From: Janthinobacterium agaricidamnosum
Lineage (GTDB): Bacteria; Pseudomonadota; Gammaproteobacteria; Burkholderiales; Burkholderiaceae_D
Direction: 5' to 3'
Assembly: GCF_003667705.1 (NCBI RefSeq)
Contig: NZ_CP033019.1
Coordinates: 2,480,001-2,544,000, forward strand
Length of the DNA stretch: 64,000 nt
The position numbers and the translations under genes are program-made. Positions 62,858 to 64,000 of the stretch are shown piece by piece. Every line of letters begins with the position of its first letter. The first letter of the stretch is position 1. The notes under the pieces are model-generated. The model made no database searches, was not told where the DNA came from, and worked only from the letters and a program-made list of their open reading frames with translations.

Positions 62858-64000
62858 TGCGGGACGCGATGCCTTCCTTGCCTGATACCAGTACCTTGTT
62901 CCAGCACGCGGCCTGCGGCTTGCTGCTGTGCACGGCCGACGGCACCATCGTGCAGGCGAACGCCACTTTTTGCGGCTGGCTCGGTTATGGCGCCGGGGAA
63001 TTGCTCGGGAGAAAGAAACTGCAGGACTTGCTGACCATCGGCGGGCGCGTGTTCCACCAGACGCACTGGCTGCCGCTGATGCAGGTGCAGGGCAGCGTGT
63101 CGGAAATCCTGCTCGACATGCGCCAGCGCCATGGGCAATCCATCCCCATGCTGTTCAATGCCGTGCGGCGCGTGCACGAGGGCGTGCGTTATGACGAGAT
63201 CGCCGTCTTCGTCGCCAGCGACCGCCGCAAATACGAGCAGCAGCTGCAGCTGGCGCGCAAGGAAGCAGGCGAGCTCAACGACCAGCTGGCGGCCGCCGAC
63301 CGGCGCAAGGACGAGTTCCTGGCGACCCTGGCGCACGAGTTGCGCAATCCGCTGGCGCCGATCCGCAACGTGCTGGAAGTGCTGCGCCTGGCGCAGCTGG
63401 ACGACCCGCAGCTGCGCTGGGCCCGCGACGTGCTGGGACGGCAGGTGGGGCACATGACGCACCTGGTCGACGATCTGATGGAAGTGTCACGCATCACGCG
63501 GGGGCGCCTGGAATTGCGCCGCGCCAGCGTGGAGCTGGCGCCCGTGGTGGAAGCGGCTCTGCACAGCGTGGCGGAGCTGGCGGCGCAGTCGGGCCACAAG
63601 GTGCACGTGGAGCAATGGCCGCAGCCGATCTGGCTCGACGCCGACGCCACGCGCCTGGGGCAGATGATCGCCAACCTGCTGACCAATGCCGTCAAGTACA
63701 CGCCCGCCAACGGCGTCATCTGGCTGGAAGTGGCTTGCACGGAAAACGACGTGCACATTACCGTGCGCGATTCGGGCATCGGCATTGCGCCCAAGCACCT
63801 GGACACCGTCTTCGACATGTTTTCGCAGCTGGAGCCGGCCCTGTCGCGCGCGCAGGGCGGCCTGGGCATTGGCCTGTCGCTCGTGCGGGGCCTGGCCGAA
63901 TTGCATGGCGGCAGCATCAGCGCCCGCAGCGATGGCGTGGGGCAGGGCAGCACGTTCGAACTGCGCCTGCCGCTGCCCGCCGTGCCCCTGCAGGCGCCGC
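62857..64000 (+). CDS. PAS-domain sensor histidine kinase (partial)
   Basis: The gene runs off the window; 381 residues are visible. A PAS domain occupies about residues 10-120 (FQHAACGLLLCTADGTIVQA, WLGYGAGELLGRKKLQDLL), then a coiled linker (EQQLQLARKEAGELNDQL). HisKA has His160 in LATLAHELRNPLAPIR, and HATPase carries DSGIGIAPKHL and GGLGIGLSLVRGLAELHGG. There is no transmembrane segment, so it is cytosolic. It overlaps the RsbQ-like hydrolase stop by one base (TAATG). A receiver may follow beyond the edge, since many such kinases are hybrids; that cannot be seen. Confidence 0.9.
   Translation, partial: MRDAMPSLPDTSTLFQHAACGLLLCTADGTIVQANATFCGWLGYGAGELLGRKKLQDLLTIGGRVFHQTHWLPLMQVQGSVSEILLDMRQRHGQSIPMLFNAVRRVHEGVRYDEIAVFVASDRRKYEQQLQLARKEAGELNDQLAAADRRKDEFLATLAHELRNPLAPIRNVLEVLRLAQLDDPQLRWARDVLGRQVGHMTHLVDDLMEVSRITRGRLELRRASVELAPVVEAALHSVAELAAQSGHKVHVEQWPQPIWLDADATRLGQMIANLLTNAVKYTPANGVIWLEVACTENDVHITVRDSGIGIAPKHLDTVFDMFSQLEPALSRAQGGLGIGLSLVRGLAELHGGSISARSDGVGQGSTFELRLPLPAVPLQAP

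Noticed and set aside
1..64000. CRISPR arrays, tRNA and rRNA genes
   Set aside because: No regularly spaced repeats and no cloverleaf or rRNA-like stretch noticed on reading; a covariance-model scan was not possible here.

Overview
The window is GC-rich DNA (roughly 62-65 % G+C by eye) with dense bacterial coding and many 1-4 nt start/stop overlaps. The gene mix points to a betaproteobacterium of the Oxalobacteraceae (Janthinobacterium/Massilia/Duganella-like). It includes an NnrS protein beside a NarX/NarL-like pair, many Cache-type sensor kinases, a PEP-CTERM-like anchor, TonB receptors, a complete malonate decarboxylase operon and a trehalose cluster. The taxonomic placement is inference from gene content; no rRNA, tRNA or CRISPR array was seen.

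Layout. (1) 1-2.6 kb: the 3' end of a NarX-like kinase, its LuxR-type response regulator and nnrS, with an NsrR-like palindrome in front of nnrS. (2) 2.6-14.9 kb: a minus-strand signalling array. In transcription order it holds a chemoreceptor, a membrane HPt-like protein without the phosphorylatable His, an HDOD protein, an HTH-receiver protein, an HPt protein, a hybrid Cache kinase, a second Cache kinase, a third hybrid kinase (PAS, two receivers of which one is degenerate, HPt) and a 41-residue membrane micro-ORF. (3) 15.2-22.3 kb: PQQ glucose dehydrogenase, an unknown 363-residue protein and a large DUF748/AsmA-like protein. (4) 22.4-27.5 kb: a Fur-boxed TonB siderophore receptor, then a DUF2946 protein and a copper-type TonB receptor. 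(5) 27.7-36.9 kb: two small hypotheticals, D-serine dehydratase with its DsdC-like regulator, a DUF455 ferritin-like protein, a 1124-residue secreted protein with an internal PEP-CTERM-like anchor and a C-terminal LAS-type metallopeptidase signature, topoisomerase IB and a DUF1232 protein.

(6) 36.9-46.2 kb: a 56-residue basic protein, a serine hydrolase of the beta-lactamase fold, a CPA1 antiporter, then an osmotic-stress block: an MscS channel divergent from otsA (with an N-terminal membrane sensor-like module), otsB and a GH15 glycosidase, closed by a clear intrinsic terminator. (7) 46.17-49.5 kb: a mobile/foreign patch. A complete 912-bp IS5-family element with a TAA target duplication is followed by the decayed 3' part of an IS110-family transposase and by an AT-rich two-gene cassette. 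The second gene of the cassette looks like a membrane protein of the putative phage abortive infection family. This is the best candidate here for an undescribed (anti-phage) system.

(8) 49.5-57.9 kb: mdcR divergent from mdcABCDE-madLM-mdcGH, a full biotin-independent malonate uptake and decarboxylation pathway, with a perfect 8+8 bp palindrome in the divergent promoter. (9) 57.9-61.9 kb: a TonB receptor and a PepSY membrane protein under a Fur box. (10) 62.0-64.0 kb: an RsbQ-like alpha/beta hydrolase translationally coupled to a PAS histidine kinase that runs off the window.
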